Source of the DNA: Candidatus Aquiluna sp. XM-24bin5
Lineage (GTDB): Bacteria > Actinomycetota > Actinomycetia > Actinomycetales > Microbacteriaceae
DNA: 64,000 nt
NCBI GenBank assembly: GCA_003149555.1
Contig: QCWE01000001.1
Coordinates: 708,546-772,545, forward strand
Reading direction: 5' to 3'
Below the pieces are notes generated by a model, which had not been told where the DNA came from, did no database searches, and saw only the letters and a program-made list of their open reading frames with translations. Below, in pieces: positions 17,295-24,373 of the stretch (positions are counted from its first letter, which is position 1; each line of letters starts with the position of its first letter). The position numbers and the translations under genes are program-made.

Positions 17295-19193
17295 ATGAGA
17301 AGGCTCGCGTCGATTTTGGCGTCACTAGTAATCGTCCTTGGATTTGCCGCACCTTCGAGCGCAGAACTGTATAACGTTCAAAGCGTCTACGACAACAATG
17401 ATTTCGGCTACATTTACTCAGGCGCCGACATCGAATATTTCTCAGTTTTTGAGTCAACTGACTTCCCTGGGGACCTTTTCGTGGTCACATACTTCAATGG
17501 TTGGGTTGGAAGCTCACGCGGCATGGGCAGTGACTACATGTTTGTCTACTTCGACATCGATGGCGACGGGACTGAAGATTACTATCTGATTTCGCCAGAT
17601 GCCTACCTGCCTGCAGGTGGCGAGGATGCTCTAATGTATAGGGCGTCGGACTATTCAATAGTTGCTGGTTGCGAGGCAATAGCGTTTGTATCGGGCGGTT
17701 TCTCGAGCTACGACGACAATTACTACGGATTTTACTTCCAAAAAGACTGTCTACCGTTTAGCTCTTCAACAAACATTCAAGTTCTCTCAAACTATCTCGG
17801 CGATTTCGACTACACCCAGTATGGAACTTTCGAAACAGGGGCTTCACAGCAGCTAGCAGCAAACTTTGACAAGCCCTCAGCAAAACCACTCTTGGCCTTC
17901 AATACTGTCTCACCAGCAAAGGAGCCTGCTGACCTGGTCGCTCTTTCCCCCCAACTTCTTAAGTCTGTCGTTCAGGTTTACTGTGCAAACGGAGTTGGCT
18001 CGGGTTGGGTGGCGGACGTCTCAATGCCAGCCTCCGCTGAAAATTCGGGGTATAAGTCCGCGATAATTACAAATCATCATGTGGTGGAAGATTGTCTCAG
18101 GAGCGGCGCTGTTTCCGTTGTGGACAGTGAAGGCACGACACACGCTGGCGTGGTTTTCGCAAGTGACTCACAAAATGACCTTGCAGGCGTATTCATTCAA
18201 AATCCGCTGCCGAGCCTAAGGTGGCAGGGCGAAGAGCCTGCCCAAGGTTGGTGGGCTGGGGTGCTTGGATCACCCTCACAAATCAGCGGATATCTAACAA
18301 CTGGGATTATTGGGCTCGTCGAGAGATCCTCGGGGTTAATTAGTGTGACTGCCCCTATACGGCCTGGAAACTCGGGGGGTCCAGTATTCGACAGGGAGGG
18401 ACGCGTTGTTGGAGTGGCAACGGCCTACCTGCCTGGTTACGAAAACATAAATGTCGCTGGCGGTGTGCACCTTCTCTGCGAGGAAATAATCTCCTGCTCG
18501 AGTTCCAACATGGTTTGGAGCAAGTCCCTGCAAGACGCCCCAGCTGAGGAAGCTTCCGTCGATGCGCCTCCAGCGGAGCTTGGAGACGAAACAGTTGATG
18601 GCGGAGTCCTTGTGCAGAGGGCGGGTAGCCAGGTTTTCATCACAAGTGCTGACCTCCAAGGTGATTTTGAGATTTATGAGGATGGGGAGCTAATTGACAG
18701 CTTTACCTTTGATGGTGTAGCCCAGGCATACATCGTCGAACAACGTGTGACTGGAGGCATACAAATCCGTCAGATTATCAACGGGGTGGCCTCGTTGGTA
18801 GCTTATGACTTCACGAAGACTTTGCTCTGGTTTCAAAATGTAAACCTCGGCTCATTCTCTGAGACCGACCTCGGCTCGAGTGCCCGAGACAAGGTTTCTA
18901 ACCTCGTCAACCACCGTTACTCAGACTCAGGCAATTGGAAACAGAGAGATTCTGAAGTTACAAAATTTATTTGCACTGGCATCTATCGAGAAGGCGGTTC
19001 TGCAGCCGAGAAGTTAAGCGCCCGAAAGAAAGCGAAGCTTGCCTGTGAGAGCGCAAAGGTTTTGGACAACGACCCAAATTCGCAAGTGTCTTTCTTTTAC
19101 CAAACTAAGCCGACTAAAGCTGCGTCCTACGTAGGGAAGGTTCTCGTCACCGTTAAAGGCATAGAGCCTTTTGTGGCATCAAGAATCAACTAG
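17295..19193 (+). CDS. Exported trypsin-like serine protease with FICTGI domain
   Basis: 632 aa from the ATG at 17295, chosen because GGGGG lies 7 bases before it and a signal peptide starts there (MRRLASILASLVIVLGFAAP), nearly the same as in the first cargo protein. Residues ~30-190 form an aromatic and Asp-rich region (DNNDFGYIYSG, DIDGDGTEDYY, possibly calcium-binding). An S1/S6-like protease domain follows (~225-410): His in ITNHHVVEDC, Asp in SQNDLAGV, Ser in RPGNSGGPVF. The C-terminal ~90 residues repeat the FICTGI domain (TKFICTGIYREGG, ARKKAKLACESAK, TKPTKAASYVGKVLVT). No anchor is visible, so it is probably secreted. Substrate unknown. Confidence 0.85.
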   Translation: MRRLASILASLVIVLGFAAPSSAELYNVQSVYDNNDFGYIYSGADIEYFSVFESTDFPGDLFVVTYFNGWVGSSRGMGSDYMFVYFDIDGDGTEDYYLISPDAYLPAGGEDALMYRASDYSIVAGCEAIAFVSGGFSSYDDNYYGFYFQKDCLPFSSSTNIQVLSNYLGDFDYTQYGTFETGASQQLAANFDKPSAKPLLAFNTVSPAKEPADLVALSPQLLKSVVQVYCANGVGSGWVADVSMPASAENSGYKSAIITNHHVVEDCLRSGAVSVVDSEGTTHAGVVFASDSQNDLAGVFIQNPLPSLRWQGEEPAQGWWAGVLGSPSQISGYLTTGIIGLVERSSGLISVTAPIRPGNSGGPVFDREGRVVGVATAYLPGYENINVAGGVHLLCEEIISCSSSNMVWSKSLQDAPAEEASVDAPPAELGDETVDGGVLVQRAGSQVFITSADLQGDFEIYEDGELIDSFTFDGVAQAYIVEQRVTGGIQIRQIINGVASLVAYDFTKTLLWFQNVNLGSFSETDLGSSARDKVSNLVNHRYSDSGNWKQRDSEVTKFICTGIYREGGSAAEKLSARKKAKLACESAKVLDNDPNSQVSFFYQTKPTKAASYVGKVLVTVKGIEPFVASRIN

Positions 19194-19194
19194 C

Positions 19195-19323
19195 GACTAC
19201 TGCAATTCCTGCAAGTCTCTGCAATTACGGAAGAGCCTGAAAGCACCTCAGCTGAGTCTCGTTGTTCTGTTTTGCTAAAGATATTTCGTTCCTAGGGACC
19301 ATTTGCTACCTATTTGCTGACCA
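19195..19323 (+). repeat. Cargo leader repeat, copy B
   Basis: Second good copy of the leader at 15351-15479; it begins directly after the stop of the protease gene. Contains CAGCTGAGTCTCGTTGTT (19249-19266), CTAGGGACC and the paired ATTTGCTACC sites. Confidence 0.7.
19301..19322 (+). promoter_or_regulatory. ATTTGCTACC sites, internal copy
   Basis: ATTTGCTACC (19301-19310) followed 11 bp later by ATTTGCTGACC. Same sequence and spacing as near attL, but in the middle of the element. Confidence 0.4.
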
Positions 19324-19412
19324 ATTGTTACCTCCCGAGTGCTTTCGCGGGTTGCGTTGCGTGGGACAGTCACACTAATCTCAAAGTTAGTTAGAGCTAT
19401 TGGGGGGCCGAC

Positions 19413-20399
19413 ATGTCGCAACCGTTAATTAATCCGAATCAAAAGCAGCCCAAGGAAAAGAAGGCTGATTCTCGACAGTGGTATCAAAAGAAACGCTGGA
19501 TGCTTCCAATTGGTTTTTTTGTCTTTGCGTCGCTGATGTCTGCAATCACGGGTGGTGGCGACTCCGACTCTGCTTCGACAGAATCTGCTTCTCCCAGTGA
19601 AACTGCCTCCGAAACAGCTTCACCCACTGAAGAGGCAAGCGAAGAAGTGGAAATTGAAATTGTTTCGTTGGTCGTGCCTGACCTCGTGGGACAAAACGCT
19701 GCAGACGCTTCGGAAGAACTAGAAGCGATGGGCTTTCTCGAGGTAAACGTTCAGGATGCCACCCGAGAGGAGCGCATTCCGTTTTTGTACAGCAACTGGT
19801 TCGTCTGTGAGATGAGACCTGGCAGCGGCCAAACGCTAGATTCCGATAAAACAATTGTTCTCTTGTCTGTAAAGAATTCTGAGAGCTGCCCTGTGCCAGG
19901 GTCTTCAACGGAGGCTTCGCAGGGCTCGGATAGTTCTGCTGGCGGGAATTCATCGGCAGAAATCTCTGCAGGCACATACGTTGTCGGGACTGAAGTCGAG
20001 CCAGGTTTGTACCGCTCCTCAAGGTATTGGAGCCGCCTAGATGCAAACCAGGAAATAATCGACAATGATTTGGTCTGGGGAAATGGCTGGTCCCTGGTGC
20101 AGATTCAGGATTCGGACAAATTTATTGAATTCTCTGGTGTTGCTTATGCTCTGGAAGACATGCCTCTTCTTGACCCAATTGCCGAGGGCTTCACGGAAGG
20201 CACCTATCTTGTTGGAGTTGACATCCAGCCAGGCACATACCGTGTCAACGCTGAAGGTGATTCGATGGCTTATGGCTCGAGACTCGCGTGCGACCGAGAC
20301 ATTCTGGACAATGACCTCAACTCGGGCAGCGTTATCTTGACTGTGAAGTCAAGTGACTGCATGTTTGAATTCCGAGGGATTTTGGAAAAACTCGACTAA
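19413..20399 (+). CDS. Membrane-anchored PASTA-like protein with duplicated GTYxVG domain
   Basis: 328 aa, unknown function. A basic N-terminus and one helix (WMLPIGFFVFASLMSAI, ~29-45) suggest a type II anchor. A Ser/Thr/Glu linker leads to a PASTA-like domain (VVPDLVGQNAADASEELEAM, ~85-160), which in other proteins binds peptidoglycan. Two tandem repeats follow: GTYVVGTEVEPGLYRS with EIIDNDLVWGN, and GTYLVGVDIQPGTYRV with DILDNDLNSGS. The start has a run of six G (19402-19407) as ribosome binding site. Confidence 0.8.
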   Translation: MSQPLINPNQKQPKEKKADSRQWYQKKRWMLPIGFFVFASLMSAITGGGDSDSASTESASPSETASETASPTEEASEEVEIEIVSLVVPDLVGQNAADASEELEAMGFLEVNVQDATREERIPFLYSNWFVCEMRPGSGQTLDSDKTIVLLSVKNSESCPVPGSSTEASQGSDSSAGGNSSAEISAGTYVVGTEVEPGLYRSSRYWSRLDANQEIIDNDLVWGNGWSLVQIQDSDKFIEFSGVAYALEDMPLLDPIAEGFTEGTYLVGVDIQPGTYRVNAEGDSMAYGSRLACDRDILDNDLNSGSVILTVKSSDCMFEFRGILEKLD

Positions 20400-20414
20400 G
20401 AACACCTTTGGCCA

Positions 20415-21434
20415 ATGTTCATTCCACAGAGCAAGCTGTACAAACCAAACACCGCTGCGATTCCTAGCATTTTAGAGAATGGCGAGGTTGCACTCGCCAT
20501 GTTCCCAGTGGGACTAAATAACAAGGTGCTTACTAACAGGCGACTGCTCTTCATGGACGCACTTGATTCAAAAGTCAAGGAGTTTATCTCGCTTGAAAAT
20601 GTTGAGAGTTTCAGCTTCGGAAGTTTCGCTGGCGCACCTCGAATAGACGCTGTGATGAAAGATGGAACAACGATAAAGATTGGCTCGGTCGACCAAAAGT
20701 GGCTTCCCGATATCCAGCGAATACTGGATTCAGTCCTAGCTGGCGACCTTGACGAAGGTGTCGGACGAACCGCAGAGGATAATGCCGCGAGCGCTGAGGC
20801 TAGCGAAACATCGAACTCCGACGGTCCCTTACCTCCAATGGTGCGAACGAACGCCCAAAAGGCGTTTCCGAAATGGCTACAAAAGTCAATCCATGAACAC
20901 AAGCGGTCAGATGAAGAGTTACTCATGTTGATAACAGAGCCCTACACAAACCACCAAGGTGCTCTGCTAGTTTTTGAAGACCGCTGCATGATCGTTAAGG
21001 GTGGATTCATCGGCGGATTTATGGCTGGCTCACTCGGTGGGGAGCGCGCCTCAACCTTCTATTTCAATCAAATAACTGGCATTGAATACAACAGCGGTTT
21101 TGTCAACGGTGTCCTAGAGATTCTCACTCCGTCCTACCAGGGAACCGCAAATAAGGACTTCTGGCGAGGAACCACCAAGTCGCGAAATGCCGATAGTAAT
21201 GACCCATGGACCCTGAGTAATTGCCTACCGCTAACAAAAGATGGCTACAACTCAGCCAGAGACCTGATTGATGAATTGAAGCGAATGATTGCTAATTTCG
21301 GTAGGCCGAGTCAAAACTCCCAAGCAGGGTCATTCGACTTGGCGACTGAAATTGCAAAACTTTCGGACTTGCACGACAAAGGCATACTCAGTGAGGCTGA
21401 GTTTTCTCAGGCAAAATCCAAGCTTCTTGGCTGA
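20415..21434 (+). CDS. PH-like/SHOCT cytoplasmic protein
   Basis: 339 aa with no signal peptide or membrane segment. Residues 1-105 and ~160-290 each look like bacterial PH-type domains (NKVLTNRRLLFMDAL; GALLVFEDRCMIVKGGFIGG). The last ~30 residues are a SHOCT motif (EIAKLSDLHDKGILSEAEFS), usually a short oligomerisation or membrane-associated helix pair. It starts 15 bp after the PASTA gene stop with no clear ribosome binding site, so it is probably cotranscribed. Function unknown; PH/SHOCT proteins often work at the membrane. Confidence 0.75.
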   Translation: MFIPQSKLYKPNTAAIPSILENGEVALAMFPVGLNNKVLTNRRLLFMDALDSKVKEFISLENVESFSFGSFAGAPRIDAVMKDGTTIKIGSVDQKWLPDIQRILDSVLAGDLDEGVGRTAEDNAASAEASETSNSDGPLPPMVRTNAQKAFPKWLQKSIHEHKRSDEELLMLITEPYTNHQGALLVFEDRCMIVKGGFIGGFMAGSLGGERASTFYFNQITGIEYNSGFVNGVLEILTPSYQGTANKDFWRGTTKSRNADSNDPWTLSNCLPLTKDGYNSARDLIDELKRMIANFGRPSQNSQAGSFDLATEIAKLSDLHDKGILSEAEFSQAKSKLLG

Positions 21435-21916
21435 GGCAGCATTTGTTCCCAATCAGACTTGGCGTAGAGCCCAAAATCTGAGACCTCAAGGCTAAACATG
21501 TCAGTCTTTTTTCACTACATATCTACCACCTAGCCTCTTGGCGGTTCTGCTCCTCTTCCCTAGTCCCTATCGATGAAATAGTAAAACGTCTATAACACTC
21601 ACTGATAGGGGGAGATCCCCCTAAGACCCCCCAAATCAAAGGGCTAGTTGCCCTCACAAGGCCCTGCCAAATTTACCAACGTCCCCCCCCAGCAATCCTG
21701 CAAAACTCTCTTGCCGTCTAGGCCGTGCTGAGAGCCTATGAGGGGTGCGTCTCGCCCGCTCTACCAAGGACTAAATAGCCCAATATCTCGAAGCCCTCAG
21801 ATTCCTGTGTGCGGCCCGACAGTGGTGTGCTGATTTGTGGGCTACTGCCTCACTATTACCTACTAACTGCGCCTGACACCAGCCCAACAGCCCCGTATTT
21901 GCGGGCAAACTGATAC
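21435..21916. other. Gene-free 482 bp of the element
   Basis: No ORF with coding character on either strand. It contains a hairpin AGGGGG-AGAT-CCCCCT (21607-21622), a smaller GGGC/GCCC hairpin (21641-21653) and a run of eight C (21683-21690). The first hairpin may end the rightward cargo transcript but has no T-run. The region could hold a transfer origin, replication origin or regulatory RNA; nothing decides between these. Confidence 0.4.
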
Positions 21917-23056
21917 CTACCCCTTTCCACTTTCAAGCTCACTGTTATTAGAAGCAGCCTGCAAACTTCCATGAAATTGGCCCCTGTGAGCTCCACTCTT
22001 ATCAGATACCAAGCTTCTGAGGTCATCTACCTGGGGGTGGACATAGGTCGCCAGCGTATAGGCAGGTGACGAGTGCCCCAGCAACATCTGAACGGCCTTC
22101 GGATTAGCGCCACATGCCATCAAATGAGTTGCAACTGAGTGTCTTGCCGAATGCAAAGGCAAATAGCGAACACCGCTTGCTGCAACAAGTGCTCGCCAGC
22201 GCCTTTGGTCAACTGTGGCATCAATCGGCATGTGACCAGCCTCGGCATATAACCATCCGCAGGTTTTGCTCATCTGACTAAGGAGCTGTATGACTTGCGA
22301 ATCAATTGGCAGTTTGCGAGTGGAGTGCTTGGACTTGGTTGGCAGCGAAACTACCCCTTTTCCTGGCAATGAGTTGACTGTGCGGGAAATCCTCAGGGTT
22401 TTTTCAAATAGGTCAAAATCCTCGAATCTAAGCCCTAAAACCTCCCCCTGACGCATTCCATATCTGAGCGCAAATAACCACCTCAGATGCTCTCCTGGGG
22501 CCTTATAGGCCGAATTCTGCAGCAGTATCTGCATCTCCTGATAGCTATAGACCTCAGGGGGTTTTGGGGAGTACTTTGGCGGCTTGATTTTGGACATTGG
22601 ATTGTGGGCAATTACGCCCTGCGCATGTGCCAATTCGAATGCGCTCACCAGTAGCGAATGCACCTTCCGAACCGTGCCTGAAGATAAACCCAGCTCCTTT
22701 TGCAGATAGCTGTATAGGTCCTGAATCTGAAAAGCCGCAATGGCATCGAGTTTCTGATTCCCAAGAAGCGGAACTAGATAGTTATTAATGTGCGACTGAA
22801 AGCCCCAGGAGGTTGTTGGGCTTACTTCTAGCTGTTTCTTATCCAGCCAATAACCAAGCCAGCTTGAAAACTCAGGGGTTTCCTTGCTGGGTAGGTTCAA
22901 AAACCCCTGCTGCTGCCTGGCATGAATCTCGGCGAGCAATATGTGTGCCTGTTTGTAGCTTTCTGCGGTCTTGGTTCTGGTTCTGCCGAAAGAATCCAGG
23001 TATTGAATGCGAAATTTGCCCCTGTAGGGAAATACGCTTGCGCTTTTTCTTGGCAT
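21917..23056 (-). CDS. Tyrosine-type site-specific integrase
   Basis: 379 aa recombinase. An AP2-like arm-binding N-terminus (FPYRGKFRIQYLDSFGRTRT) and a SAM-like core-binding domain (~60-165) precede the catalytic domain: first Arg in RYGMRQGEVLGLR, the HxxR motif in LHSARHSVATHL, the later His in LLGHSS and the nucleophile Tyr in TLATYVHP. All catalytic residues are present, so it should be active. It points away from attR, 210 bp from it. CAGCTAAGTCTC, the motif of the cargo leaders, occurs 20 bp before its start (23087-23076). No excisionase gene is visible. Confidence 0.95.
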   Translation of the reverse strand: MPRKSASVFPYRGKFRIQYLDSFGRTRTKTAESYKQAHILLAEIHARQQQGFLNLPSKETPEFSSWLGYWLDKKQLEVSPTTSWGFQSHINNYLVPLLGNQKLDAIAAFQIQDLYSYLQKELGLSSGTVRKVHSLLVSAFELAHAQGVIAHNPMSKIKPPKYSPKPPEVYSYQEMQILLQNSAYKAPGEHLRWLFALRYGMRQGEVLGLRFEDFDLFEKTLRISRTVNSLPGKGVVSLPTKSKHSTRKLPIDSQVIQLLSQMSKTCGWLYAEAGHMPIDATVDQRRWRALVAASGVRYLPLHSARHSVATHLMACGANPKAVQMLLGHSSPAYTLATYVHPQVDDLRSLVSDKSGAHRGQFHGSLQAASNNSELESGKG

Positions 23057-23192
23057 CTTCGTCCTCTCATTTCGAGAGACTTAGCTGCTGGCAGAAGGCA
23101 ATAAGGGCAAATGTGGCCAAGGCTTATAGGGCTTCTAGGGCTAACCCTGAAACGCCCCTGCAACCTGGCTTATGGGGAGCCTTGCTAGCGCC

Positions 23193-23211
23193 GAGCTACC
23201 AATTTGCTACC
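23193..23211 (+). promoter_or_regulatory. GCTACC tandem sites, right end
   Basis: GAGCTACC followed by ATTTGCTACC (23202-23211), the GCTACC cores 11 bp apart as at the left end, lying 56 bp inside attR. Consistent with integrase arm sites. Confidence 0.45.
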
Positions 23212-23266
23212 AATTAGCCTTTTTGCCTGCCGCTTTGCCGCATCGCAATTTACGTGCATGTCGGGG

Positions 23267-23344
23267 AACCAAAGTCAGCGGTGAGGTGTTCCTAGAGAGC
23301 CGACTACGGGACTCGAACCCGTAACCCCCGCTTTACAAGAGCGG
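23267..23344. repeat. attR: 78-bp direct repeat, right copy
   Basis: Identical to 15245-15322. Overlaps the 3' 47 bases of the intact tRNA-Thr and ends within the anticodon stem region, as expected for an integrase using a tRNA gene as its attachment site. Confidence 0.93.
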
Positions 23345-23370
23345 TGCGCTACCAATTGCGCCAAGTCGGC
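23298..23370 (-). tRNA. tRNA-Thr (anticodon TGT)
   Basis: 73 nt cloverleaf on the minus strand: acceptor GCCGACT/AGTCGGC, D arm GCGC/GCGC, anticodon arm CCGCT-CTTGTAA-AGCGG giving TGT, T arm ACGGG-TTCGAGT-CCCGT. CCA is not encoded. The 3' half is shared with the element's direct repeat. Confidence 0.96.
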
Positions 23371-23391
23371 TGGCGGCATAAAGCCTAGCGG

Positions 23392-24237
23392 CTACTCTGC
23401 AGTAGCCACCTGAACGAACTGGGCAAAGCGCTCAGCCGAGACCAGCTCCTCGCCAGTAGCCCAGGTGTACTGAAGGCCGTTGACGAGAATGGTTGGTGTT
23501 CCAGTGACGCTAACGCCATCCTGTGGATTGTTCAGAACCTCTTGAGTGTGCTGAGCAACATAGTCTCCAAAGCTCTTTGCCTGGATGCAGCCCTTGATCT
23601 CCTCTGAGCCGGCTCCTGCCTCCTCGGCAAAGGCAAAGATTGCATTGTCATCGTGACCGTCACCACCCTCGCTTGACTGATTGAGCATCATGATTTCGTG
23701 GAAATCATAGAAAGCATCTGGCTCAAAGTTGGCGACACAGAATGCGGCATTAGCAACCCTTGAGGAGTACTGGTTGAGAGATGCTCTGTCGAGAAAGGAA
23801 ATGGGCCTAATCTCAACAGTTGCTGCACCGGTGTCAACCCAAGAGCGGATCTGAGCTGAGTTCGGAACATCAAATGCCTGACAGATTGGGCACTGGTAGT
23901 CAACGTAGACAACAATCTCGGGCACATCCCCAGCTGCATCTGCGGTTGGGGTCTTGGTGTCAGTGAAAGCTTGCAGTCCAACACCAACCTTCAGGCCACC
24001 AAGCTCGGTTAGGTTGTTAGGAACCTCATCGACAACCGGGGCATCCGCACGGTTGGCGGCTTCGATTGCAATAACACCCGCAACACCTCCAACGATGCCG
24101 AGCGCGACAAGTACCACCGAAAGCTGAATGATGAGCTTGTTGCGCTTTTCCTTCTTGGCGCTTTTCTCCCTCAGTTCTCGGGCTTTGTTTCTTGCGGCCT
24201 CGCGCTGCTCGGACCTGGTTGGCTTGGGATTTGACAA
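23392..24237 (-). CDS. DsbA-family thioredoxin-fold protein, membrane-anchored
   Basis: 281 aa. A basic, helical N-terminus (~40 residues) precedes one transmembrane helix (LIIQLSVVLVALGIVGGVAGVI). The extracytoplasmic thioredoxin fold has the active site YQCPICQAF and cis-Pro region GTPTILVNG. It probably forms or reduces disulfides outside the membrane. TTG at 24237 with AAGGA 7 bases upstream. Monocistronic, starting the core region right of the element. Confidence 0.9.
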   Translation of the reverse strand: MSNPKPTRSEQREAARNKARELREKSAKKEKRNKLIIQLSVVLVALGIVGGVAGVIAIEAANRADAPVVDEVPNNLTELGGLKVGVGLQAFTDTKTPTADAAGDVPEIVVYVDYQCPICQAFDVPNSAQIRSWVDTGAATVEIRPISFLDRASLNQYSSRVANAAFCVANFEPDAFYDFHEIMMLNQSSEGGDGHDDNAIFAFAEEAGAGSEEIKGCIQAKSFGDYVAQHTQEVLNNPQDGVSVTGTPTILVNGLQYTWATGEELVSAERFAQFVQVATAE

Positions 24238-24341
24238 GGTTGGTTCCTTTTCATCTCAGTTGGGTAAAACCGTCCCCCATTCTAAGTTGAAGATGCGATA
24301 CTTATGAAGCCTCAAACGGGGCACTCGTCACAACGGATCGT

Positions 24342-24359
24342 CCGGCACGTACCTGCCGG
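24342..24359 (+). promoter_or_regulatory. Hairpin in the leader of the sugar ABC ATPase gene
   Basis: CCGGCA, 6-base loop, TGCCGG, ending 4 bases before the GAAGGAG ribosome binding site. It could modulate translation or be an operator; no regulator is known. Confidence 0.3.
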
Positions 24360-24373
24360 TGAAGGAGTAAGAA

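Larger units (their letters stand above)
15245..23344. mobile_element. Integrated element in tRNA-Thr(UGU), about 8.1 kb
   Basis: Bounded by a 78-bp perfect direct repeat (15245-15322 and 23267-23344). The right copy is the 3' portion of an intact tRNA-Thr plus 31 bp downstream. Contents are a tyrosine integrase next to attR, four rightward cargo genes (15533-21434) and a gene-free 480 bp. The element is visibly A+T-richer than its flanks. No conjugation, replication, phage structural or resistance genes are present, so it is a minimal integrative element or genomic islet, perhaps moved by helper functions. Removing it would rejoin tRNA-Thr to the photolyase-like gene. Confidence 0.9.

Noticed and set aside
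24238..24373. groES, sugar permease or binding-protein genes near groEL or the UgpC-type ATPase
   Set aside because: No such ORFs on either strand in the flanking regions.
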